Shown piece by piece: positions 1 to 5,079 of a stretch of DNA of 12,107 nt. The position numbers and the translations under genes were made by a program. The notes under the pieces were generated by a model that saw only the letters and a list, made by a program, of their open reading frames with translations, was not told where the DNA came from and made no database searches. Positions within the stretch are counted from its first letter, which is position 1; every line of letters starts with the position of its first letter. Where the stretch lies: the NCBI GenBank assembly GCA_958415625.1, contig CATYZI010000050.1, forward strand, positions 1 to 12,107. The letters are read 5' to 3'. Source of the DNA: an uncultured Collinsella sp. (GTDB lineage: Bacteria; Actinomycetota; Coriobacteriia; Coriobacteriales; Coriobacteriaceae).

Positions 1-136
1 TCAGTACTCATATTTGATGTTTTTTGGCCACGGCTCTTTATAGACACCCTACACAGCGACTGGGGTAGATTTTTTGAGGCACGCCTATCAACCCAGTTCC
101 GAAAAGCGAGCCGCATGCAACAACCAAGCCACGACA
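1..136. other. Left-edge intergenic stretch without a supported gene
   Basis: I see no coding region here on either strand. The plus strand holds a weak promoter-like pair, TTGATG at 14-19 and TATAGA at 39-44, with a 19-nt spacer. It points toward the structured repeat that begins at 137, but the spacing is poor. On the minus strand an ATG at 9-11 opens a frame that leaves the window at once and has no Shine-Dalgarno sequence. I do not call it. Confidence 0.4.
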
Positions 137-273
137 GGCCCCGGGAGAGCGGGGGCACCGGCGTATGGTTTTAGCGTGTTACGCACGAACAGGAGGCCAC
201 TTAATGTGGCCTCCGTCGTGAGCAGGACTGTAGAGCAGGAAACCTAAGCCGGTGTCCCCGCTCTCCCGGGGCC
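137..273. ncRNA. Structured repeat element, copy 1 (candidate RNA)
   Basis: Bases 137-162 and 248-273 form a 26-bp stem: 25 Watson-Crick pairs plus one G-T pair (155/255). The stem encloses about 85 nt. Inside, 192-200 pairs with 206-214 around the loop TTAAT, and CACGA (184-188) pairs with TCGTG (216-220) outside that hairpin. Bases 194-242 are identical to 4978-5026 in copy 2, whereas the closing stems of the two copies differ completely. The core also has a direct repeat GAGCAGG-ACTGTA-GAGCAGG at 220-239. The element starts 8 nt past the stop codon of the minus-strand JetD-like gene and has no U-tract after it on either strand. Strand is undecided: the G-T pair would wobble only in a plus-strand RNA. 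I cannot assign it to a named RNA family. Confidence 0.6.
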
Positions 274-281
274 GGCGGAAT

Positions 282-2474
282 TTAGTTGTTCAGCATGCGG
301 TCGAAGCTTCCCGAGTCGCCATCCCGATAGTCGGCGGTCATCAGAATCTCCTGCGGAATGCGCCCGCCTTCACGTAGCACGTTGCGGAACTGCACACGCG
401 TGACCATGGGCAGATCCTTGATCGTCGCCGCCAAGTTCTGCGGCACGCCCTGGTTGGCAGCCGCGGGCTCGCACTCTCCGCCGGCCTTCACGCGACGCTT
501 GTGCTCGGCGAGCATGGCGCGGTACATGCCGGCATGCAGGCGAATCTCAACCACATTGGCATTGCGAGCCTGCTCGACGATGCGCGCGCCCTCGCGGTCG
601 ATATCGCCCACGTAGTAGACGTAGTTAAAGCGATAGCCGATCTCGGCCAGATAATCGTCCAGGGCATGCGAGACGCTCGCCTTGCATCCGCCGCCAAAAA
701 TCACGCCGCCCACCTTGATGCCAAAGAGCTTGGCGTGCTTGCGGCCACGCAGCAGCTTGACGATCTCGTCGTAGGTATCCAGGTTCTCAACCATAATGAA
801 CGGCTTGTCGGCGCCCAGCGTAAAGAAACCCGTAAAGTGCACGGGGCGGTTGGGGGCGACCTTGATCGCCTGCATGCTGATGCCCTTTTCGGTCATGCGC
901 CTTATCAGGCGCTCGCCGTGCTTGCCGTCAAAGGCCTTCTCATCGTTAAAAATCTGGTAGGCGCGCTGGCGACGCGAAGCAACCGGCGTATCGGCACCTC
1001 GGTTCTGCTCGATCCAAGCCTGGATGATTGCAATCTCCTCGGCAATCTTGCGGTTGGACATCTCGTTGTGCTGGGTGCGCTGCGGCGCCTTTTTGCCGTC
1101 CTTGCCCTCGACCTTAACAATTTGAGTCTGCTGCTCCTTGATCTTAGAAAGCGCCGTAGGCGTAGGAACAACTTTGAGCAGCTGCCTGCCTAAAACGCGG
1201 GCAAGGGCAAACGCCGATACCTCGCCGTGGACGGCCGACTCGGGCTGCTGGGCAGCAGTATCTGCTGCGGCAGACCCCGGCTTCTTCTGAGCCTTGCGCT
1301 TAGAATCGCCTTGGGAATTGCGCTCGCGCTTCGGCATAGACGCCTGCTTCTGCGGGCGATCGGACTTGCTCTCCTTCGCCGGCTGGTGCTTAGGCTGCCC
1401 CGAAGAAACCTCGGCAGTCGCATCCTCGTCCTGCGGCGTGGTCTTCTCGGTTGCAGTCTCGGCATGGGAACTGCGGCCCCCACGATGGCGACGGCGGCGA
1501 GGCTTGCTCGACGCGCTCTGCTCCGTCCGCTCATCAGTAGGCTGCTGGCCCTTGGCCTCGGCATCAACCTCAAGCTGCGGCTCAACAGGCTTCTGCTCGC
1601 GAGTCGCCGGCTCAACGGTTTTCTCGGTTTGTTCGGCCTTCTCGGCCTGAGCGGTCGAAGCCGGCTCGCCCTTCTCCTGACGCCTTACGGGATACGCGCG
1701 CCTCGCAAAACCACGCCCGGGACGGCATGAACCCGGAGCCTTCTTGGCAGACTCCTCAACATCGTCTGCAGCCTCGGAAGGCTCTTCAACCTCATGCGCG
1801 ACATCCTGCTGCGCAGCCTTAAAGTGGGCACCACGGCGACGCTGGGGCTCCTGGGCCTCCACGGGCTTTTGCTCCTTCGCGGGCCTCTGCGACTCGGCAG
1901 CAATCTCGTTCTCAACAGCCTCGGCATCCGTCTCACCCTTTTGAGCAACGGCACGACGGAAGCGCTCCTGCTGGGCGCGGCGCTGCGCATCGCGCTTGCC
2001 ACCCCCGCCAAAACCGCCGCGTCCTGCCTTGGCCGTAAAGGCACGCACGACGTTCTCATCGAGCAACTCATCGGTATCGACATGCTCACGCGGAGCAACT
2101 TCTTCCACAGCAGGCTCGTCAGCGGAATCCTCGACGACAAAATCTTCGACGGACTCGGCAGGCTGCTCCTGGGCATCGCGGATCTCGACATTGATGGTAT
2201 AGAACGCCGGGCGTCCGTTAATGCCGCTACCCTCGATCTTGGTCACGATATTTGCCGCGATAAGCTCATCGCGCATCGCCTTGGTGTCGCATTCCTTATC
2301 GACGGAGCGGAAAATCTGCGCCAGCGCACTCGACTTAATCTTGAGCGCCTTGCGGCAAAGCAGATCGTAGGCAACCAGCTTGGCACGCTCAGCAGAAAGC
2401 GATGTCTGGCTGCTCAGGCGCTCAGCCAGAGCATCGACATTGTTTTGATTATCGGAATATACCGTCTTGGCCAC
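282..2474 (-). CDS. JetD/DUF2220-like Toprim-domain protein with long disordered linker
   Basis: The predicted product has 730 residues. I chose the GTG at 2474 because AAAGGGG lies 4 nt upstream; the longer reading frame begins with TTG inside the cstA terminator. Residues about 11-99 look like a winged helix. Residues about 101-415 are low complexity (Glu, Lys, Gln, Pro, Ala, Arg) with Gly/Arg patches such as GRGGFGGGGK (151-160) and RRRRHRGGR. The C-terminal part carries IFNDEK (508-513), VENL with Glu563, and VGDIDREG with Asp624 and Asp626. This Glu plus DxD set matches the metal site of Toprim domains of the JetD (DUF2220) and Spo11/TopoVI-A kind. In Wadjet, JetD is the nuclease subunit of a JetABCD complex that cleaves plasmid DNA. 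No jetABC genes are visible here. A nuclease role is inference, and the true substrate is unknown. It appears to be a single-gene unit with its own promoter. Confidence 0.7.
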   Translation of the reverse strand: MAKTVYSDNQNNVDALAERLSSQTSLSAERAKLVAYDLLCRKALKIKSSALAQIFRSVDKECDTKAMRDELIAANIVTKIEGSGINGRPAFYTINVEIRDAQEQPAESVEDFVVEDSADEPAVEEVAPREHVDTDELLDENVVRAFTAKAGRGGFGGGGKRDAQRRAQQERFRRAVAQKGETDAEAVENEIAAESQRPAKEQKPVEAQEPQRRRGAHFKAAQQDVAHEVEEPSEAADDVEESAKKAPGSCRPGRGFARRAYPVRRQEKGEPASTAQAEKAEQTEKTVEPATREQKPVEPQLEVDAEAKGQQPTDERTEQSASSKPRRRRHRGGRSSHAETATEKTTPQDEDATAEVSSGQPKHQPAKESKSDRPQKQASMPKRERNSQGDSKRKAQKKPGSAAADTAAQQPESAVHGEVSAFALARVLGRQLLKVVPTPTALSKIKEQQTQIVKVEGKDGKKAPQRTQHNEMSNRKIAEEIAIIQAWIEQNRGADTPVASRRQRAYQIFNDEKAFDGKHGERLIRRMTEKGISMQAIKVAPNRPVHFTGFFTLGADKPFIMVENLDTYDEIVKLLRGRKHAKLFGIKVGGVIFGGGCKASVSHALDDYLAEIGYRFNYVYYVGDIDREGARIVEQARNANVVEIRLHAGMYRAMLAEHKRRVKAGGECEPAAANQGVPQNLAATIKDLPMVTRVQFRNVLREGGRIPQEILMTADYRDGDSGSFDRMLNN

Positions 2475-2508
2475 GGGGCCCCTTTCATATGCACACATAT
2501 ACGTCCAT

Positions 2509-2538
2509 ATGGTACAACGCACGAGCCTATCCACGCAA
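2509..2538 (-). promoter_or_regulatory. Possible promoter of the JetD-like gene
   Basis: Read on the minus strand, TTGCGT (2533-2538) and TACCAT (2509-2514) are separated by 18 nt and lie between the cstA terminator and the GTG start at 2474. Both boxes are imperfect. The same short region has two CATATG palindromes (2486-2491 and 2506-2511), which could be an operator or chance. Some promoter is needed here because the upstream transcript is closed by a strong terminator. Confidence 0.35.
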
Positions 2539-2576
2539 AACATCTGCGAGAACGCCCTTGCACCACCTGTTCTCAC

Positions 2577-2618
2577 AAGAAAAAAGACCGGGTCCGCTTG
2601 ATTGCGGACCCGGTCTTT
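2577..2618 (-). terminator. Intrinsic terminator of cstA
   Basis: A perfect 15-bp stem (2583-2597 with 2604-2618) and a 6-nt loop lie about 40 nt past the cstA stop. On the minus strand the stem is GC-rich and ends in a run of T (six T, then C, then two T). The plus strand lacks a comparable T-run, so it acts mainly for cstA. It separates cstA from the JetD-like gene. Confidence 0.9.
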
Positions 2619-2657
2619 CCGAGTCAAATAGATGGGAGATTCAACCCGTCCGACCGA

Positions 2658-4547
2658 CTAGGCCTTGGCGGCCTCGGCATCGGCAGGAGCTTCAGCGGCA
2701 GCGGCGCGACCGTACTCGGCCTTGCCCATCTCGGACCACTCGGGCTCCTCGTCAGGCATGGAGCCGGCCTCCTTGCCGAAGAACTCCTTGAGGCAGTTGA
2801 CGGCGACGATGAGGCCCAGGACCATCAGCAGGACGGCGAAAACGAGCTGCAGGCCCTTGGTGGCGGCGACGGAGACGGCGGCCGTGGTGGCGGTAGCCGG
2901 GATGGTGCCGAAGAAGCCGTAAGCCTGGACAGCGGTCATGCAGCCCATGGCGCTCTGGACCAGCGAGGTGAAGGTGCAGCAGAGCAGGAAGGCGACGGGC
3001 ACGTAGAGCATCCAGCCCTTGCGGCCGGTGCACTTGCAGAACACGGCGAGGGTAATCATGGTCATACCGCCGAGCAGCTGGTTGGAAGCACCAAAGAGCG
3101 GCCAGATGTTGGCATAGCCACCAAAGGCAAGGGCGAGACCGGGAAGCAGGGTGACGACCGTGGCGAACCAGGGGTTGCCGAGAACCTTCATGTAGCCGGC
3201 CTTGGACTCGATGGCCAGGGCGTCGTTGGTCTGGGCAAAGAACTCGGAGAACGAGGTGCGGGCGATGCGGGCGACGGCATCGAGCGAGGTCAGGGCCAGA
3301 GCGGAAACGTTCATGGTCATAAAGACGGTAGCGAGCGTGCCGTCAACACCGAAGGCCTGCATACCGCGGGAGATGCCAGCGGCGAAGATCTGGAACGGGG
3401 TGAAAGCGACGCCGGCGTTGAGGGCACCGGTGCCGGCGGTGTTCATATCGGAGAACATGATACCGGCGACGATGATGGCAAGGATGCCGACGAAGGACTC
3501 GACGATCATGGCGCCATAACCGACCTTGACGGCGTCCTGCTCCTTCTCGACCTGCTTAGAAGAGGTGCCGGAAGAAACGAGGCTGTGGAAACCGGAGAGA
3601 GCACCGCAAGCGACGGAAACGAACAGGACCGGGAACATCATGCCGGAGGCAGTGGAGAAGCCGGTGAAGATCGGAGCGGTGATAGTGGCCTGACCGTTGA
3701 CGCCCAGGACGACGATACCGAGGACAGCGCAAACGATCATGACGATCATCATGATGGAAGTGAGGTAGTCACGCGGGGTCTTGAGCATTTGGATGGGCAT
3801 GGCGCCAGCAAAGACCAGGTAGACCATGACGACGGCGAACCACTGGAACTTATCCAGGTAGACCGGGAACTGCATACCGACGGCGAACATGAGAACCATG
3901 AGGACCACGCCGGTGACGAACTCGGCAGCGCCGGTGAGGTTGAACTTCTTCTGGGCCCAACCAAAGGCGATAGCGACGAAGGTGAACAGGATGGAGATGG
4001 TGCCAGCGCAGCCAGCGGCATAGGACTTGGTGAAGTCGATAGCACCGGTAGCAGCACCAGAAGCGTCAACGGCCGGGGTGAACATGAACGTCTTGCAGAC
4101 CATGTCGGTGAAAGCGGCGATGACGATGATGCAGAACAGCCAGCAGAACAGCAGGAACAGGCGACGGCCGGTCTTGCCGATGTACTTCTCGATGAGCTGA
4201 GCAAGCGACTTGCCGTTGTTCTTCATCGAAGCGTACAGAGCACCAAAGTCGTGGACGGCGCCAAAGAAGATGCCGCCGACGAGGACCCAGAGCACGACGG
4301 GCAGCCAGCCAAAGGCCATGGCGACGATCGTACCCGTGACAGGGCCAGCACCGCAGATCGAGCTGAACTGGTGCGAGAACGCGGTAAAGGCGGAGACGGG
4401 CGAGAAGCTCTTGCCGTCCTTCATGCGCTTGGCCGGCGTGAGGGCCTCTTTGTCAACGCCCCACTTGTTGGCCAGCCAGCGGCCGTAGCCCAGATAGCCG
4501 CAGGCGAGCACCGCCGCGGCCACAACCATGAGCAAAACTCCGTTCAT
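2658..4547 (-). CDS. cstA: CstA-family carbon starvation / pyruvate-peptide transporter
   Basis: This is a 629-residue polytopic inner-membrane protein. It starts at an ATG preceded by a strong AGGAGG 7 nt upstream. Hydrophobic helices run through most of the sequence. The N-terminal half carries the family signature around GAGPVTGTIVAMAFGWLP and the following FFGAVHDFGALYASM. E. coli CstA is about 700 residues, so this is a shorter member. It ends in a soluble Ala/Glu-rich tail. Characterised E. coli relatives (CstA, BtsT) take up pyruvate with protons, and CstA was first linked to peptide use during carbon starvation. The substrate here is not proven. Codons are strongly biased to C/G-ending forms, suggesting high expression. 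The gene is monocistronic, with its own promoter, a palindromic operator candidate, a leader peptide with attenuator upstream, and a terminator downstream. Confidence 0.93.
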   Translation of the reverse strand: MNGVLLMVVAAAVLACGYLGYGRWLANKWGVDKEALTPAKRMKDGKSFSPVSAFTAFSHQFSSICGAGPVTGTIVAMAFGWLPVVLWVLVGGIFFGAVHDFGALYASMKNNGKSLAQLIEKYIGKTGRRLFLLFCWLFCIIVIAAFTDMVCKTFMFTPAVDASGAATGAIDFTKSYAAGCAGTISILFTFVAIAFGWAQKKFNLTGAAEFVTGVVLMVLMFAVGMQFPVYLDKFQWFAVVMVYLVFAGAMPIQMLKTPRDYLTSIMMIVMIVCAVLGIVVLGVNGQATITAPIFTGFSTASGMMFPVLFVSVACGALSGFHSLVSSGTSSKQVEKEQDAVKVGYGAMIVESFVGILAIIVAGIMFSDMNTAGTGALNAGVAFTPFQIFAAGISRGMQAFGVDGTLATVFMTMNVSALALTSLDAVARIARTSFSEFFAQTNDALAIESKAGYMKVLGNPWFATVVTLLPGLALAFGGYANIWPLFGASNQLLGGMTMITLAVFCKCTGRKGWMLYVPVAFLLCCTFTSLVQSAMGCMTAVQAYGFFGTIPATATTAAVSVAATKGLQLVFAVLLMVLGLIVAVNCLKEFFGKEAGSMPDEEPEWSEMGKAEYGRAAAAEAPADAEAAKA

Positions 4548-4582
4548 TACATTTCCTCCTCTAAAAAGAACTTCCTAGACAT

Positions 4583-4621
4583 AAAAAATGAGGGCCGTCG
4601 GTTGCGCTCGACGGCCCTCAT
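4583..4621 (-). terminator. Intrinsic terminator in the cstA leader (attenuator)
   Basis: A 12-bp perfect stem (4589-4600 with 4609-4620) with an 8-nt loop is followed on the minus strand by TTTTTT. It lies between the leader peptide and the cstA ribosome binding site, so default folding would stop transcription before cstA. There is no other gene in between that it could serve. Its place in the 5' leader is the main reason to call it an attenuator. Confidence 0.85.
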
Positions 4622-4624
4622 CTT

Positions 4625-4710
4625 CATCAGCCGCCCGTTATCGTACGGGCTAGCTGTATGTGCTAACCCGCATCAGATAATTACTACGCTGATAATGTTT
4701 AGCTGATGCG
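4625..4710 (-). promoter_or_regulatory. Alternative stems of the cstA attenuator
   Basis: Several mutually exclusive pairings are visible in the minus-strand RNA. Segment 4703-4710 (leader codons 3 to 5) pairs perfectly over 8 bp with 4669-4676, which overlaps the leader stop codon. Bases 4662-4669 pair with 4647-4654 (8 bp, one G-U). Bases 4645-4650 pair with 4633-4638 (6 bp) and share GGGC with the previous hairpin. The segment 4702-4708 can also pair with 4625-4631. This is how a ribosome-controlled attenuator is built. I could not find one clearly dominant antiterminator that captures the 5' arm of the terminator, so the switching mechanism remains inferred. Confidence 0.6.
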
Positions 4711-4717
4711 TGAACAT
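4673..4717 (-). CDS. Ile/Val-rich leader peptide upstream of cstA
   Basis: The reading frame encodes MFTHQLNIISVVII and stops at TGA, so the last seven codons are six Ile/Val plus one Ser. AGAGGA lies 10 nt upstream of the ATG. An in-frame ATG at 4741 would give a 22-residue form (MIEEDFLDMFTHQ and on) but lacks a good ribosome binding site. Stretches of regulatory codons just before a stop, with a terminator about 50 nt later, are typical of attenuation peptides such as those of ilv operons. Inferred role: slow translation at Ile/Val codons changes leader folding and lets transcription enter cstA. It is too short for homology to help; the call rests on codon content and position. Confidence 0.7.
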   Translation of the reverse strand: MFTHQLNIISVVII

Positions 4718-4787
4718 GTCTAAGAAATCCTCTTCAATCATGATGCGAACGATCCGTGCGGTTCACATCCCCCAGTGGATGAAAAGC

Positions 4788-4816
4788 AGTATGAAACTTT
4801 AGTTACCTAAAGTCAA
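4788..4816 (-). promoter_or_regulatory. cstA promoter
   Basis: On the minus strand TTGACT (4811-4816) and CATACT (4788-4793) are separated by exactly 17 nt. The predicted start near 4780 gives a leader of roughly 230 nt that holds the leader peptide, alternative stems and terminator. It is the best sigma-70-type promoter match in this intergenic region. Confidence 0.65.
4796..4813. promoter_or_regulatory. 18-bp palindrome in the cstA promoter spacer (operator candidate)
   Basis: ACTTTAG and CTAAAGT form perfect 7-bp inverted arms around TTAC. The palindrome fills the spacer and reaches into the -35 box, where a bound dimeric repressor would block RNA polymerase. The regulator is unknown and no regulator gene is in the window. 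Confidence 0.5.
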
Positions 4817-4830
4817 CGCAAATATGTAAT

Positions 4831-4854
4831 GAATTTTCAACTTTTTTGAAATTC
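4831..4854. promoter_or_regulatory. AT-rich inverted repeat upstream of the cstA promoter
   Basis: GAATTTTCAA (4831-4840) and TTGAAATTC (4846-4854) are complementary with one extra T, around CTTTT. The repeat ends 15 nt upstream of the cstA -35 box. It lacks the GC stem expected of a terminator. It may be an activator or repressor site, or only AT-rich promoter DNA. It also overlaps the -35-like TTCAAC of a weak plus-strand promoter candidate. Confidence 0.25.
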
Positions 4855-4864
4855 TCGGTATAAA
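4836..4864 (+). promoter_or_regulatory. Weak plus-strand promoter candidate facing repeat copy 2
   Basis: TTCAAC (4836-4841) and TATAAA (4859-4864) are separated by 17 nt. The -10 box is good and the -35 box is poor. A transcript would start near 4872 and run into the structured repeat at 4928. There is no plus-strand gene for it to serve, so its only candidate product is the repeat RNA. This is speculative. Confidence 0.25.
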
Positions 4865-4927
4865 ACGCCACTGACCTCGGACTTTACCCAACAAAAGTTT
4901 TTGCATGAGAGATGCCCCTGAGGGCCG

Positions 4928-5051
4928 CGGGAGCCGGCGGCGCATATGAACTTTATCGCGAGTTCCACACGCAAAGAAGGCCACTTAATGTGGCCTCCGT
5001 CGTGAGCAGGACTGTAGAGCAGGAAAGTTCATATGCGGCCGTTGGCGCCCG
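4928..5051. ncRNA. Structured repeat element, copy 2 (candidate RNA)
   Basis: A perfect 13-bp stem pairs 4942-4954 with 5024-5036. It continues outward through 4928-4941 and 5037-5051 with one bulged base (G5038), two G-T pairs and one mismatch. The inner hairpin 4978-4984 with 4990-4996 has the same TTAAT loop as copy 1, and CACG (4968-4971) pairs with CGTG (5001-5004). The 49 bases 4978-5026 equal 194-242, but the closing stem has an unrelated sequence, including CATATG. The element lies about 28 nt past the tsaD stop, where a terminator would be expected, yet no U-tract follows. The two G-T pairs in the outer stem fit a plus-strand RNA, while an A/C mismatch at 4977/4997 would be a G-U pair only in a minus-strand RNA. 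Confidence 0.6.
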
Positions 5052-5079
5052 GGCAGTGCCGGGGACTGCACCTTTGCGA

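Noticed and set aside
1..11. Minus-strand gene start at the left edge (ATG at 9-11)
   Set aside because: Only three codons are visible and no ribosome binding site precedes it.
137..273. Retron msr-msd RNA or a CRISPR remnant
   Set aside because: The flanking inverted arms recall retron a1/a2, but there is no reverse transcriptase in the window and two copies lie 5 kb apart. There are no regularly spaced repeats and no cas genes.
2475..2627. N-terminal extension of the JetD-like protein to an upstream TTG
   Set aside because: The TTG lies in the cstA terminator region and the extension would run through the promoter region; the GTG at 2474 has a Shine-Dalgarno sequence.
282..4547. Complete Wadjet or other defence island
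   Set aside because: Only a JetD-like protein is present; cstA and the acpS-tsaD operon are housekeeping genes, and no JetA, JetB or JetC coding region exists in the window.
1794..4706. Very long plus-strand open frame (970 codons) crossing the JetD-like gene and cstA
   Set aside because: It lies antisense to two clear genes, crosses the cstA terminator, and has an Asp/Glu/Gly/His-rich composition typical of the complement of GC-biased codons. No start signal or known domain.
4548..4780. T-box or metabolite riboswitch in the cstA leader
   Set aside because: I see no T-box consensus (TGGNACCGCG-like) or recognised riboswitch core; the leader peptide explains the layout better.
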